64,000 bases of DNA from Yamagishiella unicocca (Eukaryota; Chlorophyta; Chlorophyceae; Chlamydomonadales; Volvocaceae): contig BDSL01000020.1 of the NCBI GenBank assembly GCA_003116995.1, positions 744,001-808,000 of the forward strand. The letters run 5' to 3'. Position numbers and translations under genes: made by a program. The notes beneath the pieces are model-generated. The model searched no databases. It had not been told where the DNA came from and saw nothing but the letters and a program-made list of their open reading frames with translations. Positions 62,509 to 64,000 of this stretch are shown here, in pieces (the first letter of the stretch is position 1; each line of letters starts with the position of its first letter).

Positions 62509-64000
62509 CGCGGCTCACCCTGGGATACGGGATCTCGGAAACGCCTGCGGTTTCGGGGGCGGGACTTGTGGTGTTCGAATGCCGGATGGGTGGTGCCGTG
62601 GGATGTCCACGGGGTCAGGTCGGGGGGGGGAGGAAGGCGGTGAACTGGGGCAGGGGCGGTGGTCCCGTCGGGTGGCTCCGCAAGGTTTCTAGGGCCGGTG
62701 GACGGGTGTATTTCTGGGCTGGTGTGAGGTGCTAGGCCTTAGGGCCGGCGGCGGGAAGGGTGACGCGGGGTGCATGGGGGGTTGTGTTTTATAAATGCTG
62801 AGCTGAGCCGCGGGGGTTGTGTGTGTGTGTGTGTATGTGCTTGTGCTTGCGTATACCGGCAGACTCTTCCGTATAGCCAGGCACCGCCATCCGGCCGGCG
62901 GGCCTACCCGACTAGCCAACCAGCCAACCGACGCTGCATCTGCGGCCTGCCGACCTGCCTGTAGGCGGCAGCAGCACTTGCCCCGTTGCGCGCGCCAGAG
63001 AGAGAGGGTTAAGATAGCGTGCGAAGGTGCGTTGAACCCGCCGGCTGCGGCTATTGGCAACGACCACGGTGGGTAGCCTGACGCCTGGACCCTGCTGGCT
63101 ATGACAACACCGCGCCCCCCCCCCTAGCGTTGTACGGCCCGCGGGATTGTTCCGAGAGGTGTCGGAGAACGGTGGTGTGGTGCACGATGCAGTGGGGGTG
63201 TGGAGTGGGGGTGCGGCCTCCAGGCCGGACCCGTGGGTCGGCTCCCAGCGGCTCTTCCCCCTCCTGGCGTGTTGATACCCTGAAGACACCACACCCTTGA
63301 GGCCCCCTGCCTCGCAGTGTGGTAGGCTAGGGTCCCCCCCCCCACCCTGAGTTCTCCAGCATGCATCTCAAAACGTCTGTTCTAAACGGTTTTTTCTCGC
63401 ATCCACGGGTCTTCCTCGAACCCACCCGGACGCAACCACGGGCCTTCCTCGCATCCACGGGTCGTCCTCGAAACCCACCCTGACGGGTTTGCCTCCTCGC
63501 TCACCCCTCAGTGTGGTAGCGGGTGGTGGCCAGGCTTGTGTGGCGCAACCGCAGCCCCGGCACTACTGGTTACATCGGGTTGCGACCTGGGTGGTGCCAT
63601 CGTCGTGGAGAGCGCTGTCGTTGCGGGTCTTCCGCGCATTGAGCAGCACTCGGTCTGGTTCATTAGATGCGGGAAAGCTCGGGGAAGCTCGTCAGGTTTA
63701 ATAAGCACTTCACCGTCGAGACGGTTTGCGTTTGCGCGCGCTGGCGCGGTCAGGTGAATGGGTGGGCGGGCGCAGAAACACCTGGTCGCCGCACGACATC
63801 GCCCGAGTCAAGCATGTTCGAGAACGAGGTGTGTGTGACGGCCGGTCAAATAGCGAACAGACCGACTACCTAGGAAGCTGTCTTCGGACGAGCTGGGGCA
63901 ATTGGCGGCAGCGCGGAGCCGCTTTCCCAAGGCACCTACCGAGCACACAAATACGGTTCCTTCCCAACTAGGGGTGGAAACTTGCACCGTAACGCGCGCC
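62509..64000. other. Right end of window, no gene seen
   Basis: Downstream of the CK1-like kinase. It contains a (GT)n tract at 62815-62832 and family A repeats at 63353-63490. Short frames on both strands lack domains. The start of a following gene could be cut off by the window edge. Confidence 0.45.
63353..63490 (-). repeat. Dispersed repeat family A, copy downstream of the kinase gene
   Basis: TTCTCCAGCATGCATCTCAA, AACGTCTGTTCTAAACGG and CTCGCATCCACGGGTCTTCC, then two further GGGTC/GGGCCTTCCTCG partial copies. It is the copy closest to the one at 62214. Confidence 0.88.

Overview
The window is nuclear DNA of a green alga, most likely a volvocine or other Chlamydomonadales member. The evidence is GC-rich sequence, genes split into many short GT..AG introns, a chloroplast-type ClpF adaptor, a thylakoid-lumen-type precursor, an Aurora-like kinase resembling the Chlamydomonas CALK type, secreted proline-rich Kazal proteins, and abundant minisatellites. 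No rRNA, intact tRNA, CRISPR or bacterial operon structure was seen. All gene models were built by hand by matching protein similarity to splice sites with consistent intron phase; no alignment or transcript data were available.

Layout. 1-16 kb is a transposon-rich segment around two copies of one PLAC8 (cysteine-rich, GYPPQQ-tailed) gene on the minus strand (1478-3170 and 9746-11418). Between and beside them lie a Ty3-type integrase fragment (about 4.4-4.7 kb), a roughly 172-bp satellite (5.0-5.6 kb), a 3.3-kb segment bounded by inverted repeats (5765-9095) that carries an endonuclease ORF of non-LTR retrotransposon type, a 550-bp hAT-like element inserted in that ORF with an 8-bp target duplication (8524-9073), and a 3.7-kb Mutator-like element with long terminal inverted repeats and a 9-bp target duplication (11559-15283), inserted about 140 bp upstream of the second PLAC8 copy. 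15.3-19.3 kb and 23.2-28.0 kb have no gene I can support.

19-64 kb holds eight confident genes. They are a secreted nine-Kazal-domain protein (minus, 19351-23174), a secreted GT2-like glycosyltransferase (minus, 27979-32350), the ClpF-like UVR/YccV protein (plus, 32671-35222), a single-exon secreted SGNH/PC-esterase-like protein (minus, 36807-39071), an organelle-type histidyl-tRNA synthetase (minus, 41837-46295), an Aurora-like kinase (plus, 46741-50873), a putative thylakoid lumen protein of unknown function (plus, 52281-55862) and a CK1/tau-tubulin-kinase-like kinase (plus, 56821-62508). Two pairs are divergent with short shared upstream regions: glycosyltransferase/ClpF (320 bp) and HisRS/Aurora-like kinase (445 bp).

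The genes do not form a pathway; this is ordinary eukaryotic gene order. The most informative observations are structural. The Mutator-like insertion has its empty target site preserved in the paralogous PLAC8 copy. The hAT element is nested. The Kazal gene has all introns in phase 1. Minisatellites in the glycosyltransferase are built from copies of its own exon-intron junctions. Two short repeat families recur, mostly inside introns, across the right half of the window. I did not find a convincing wholly new biological system.
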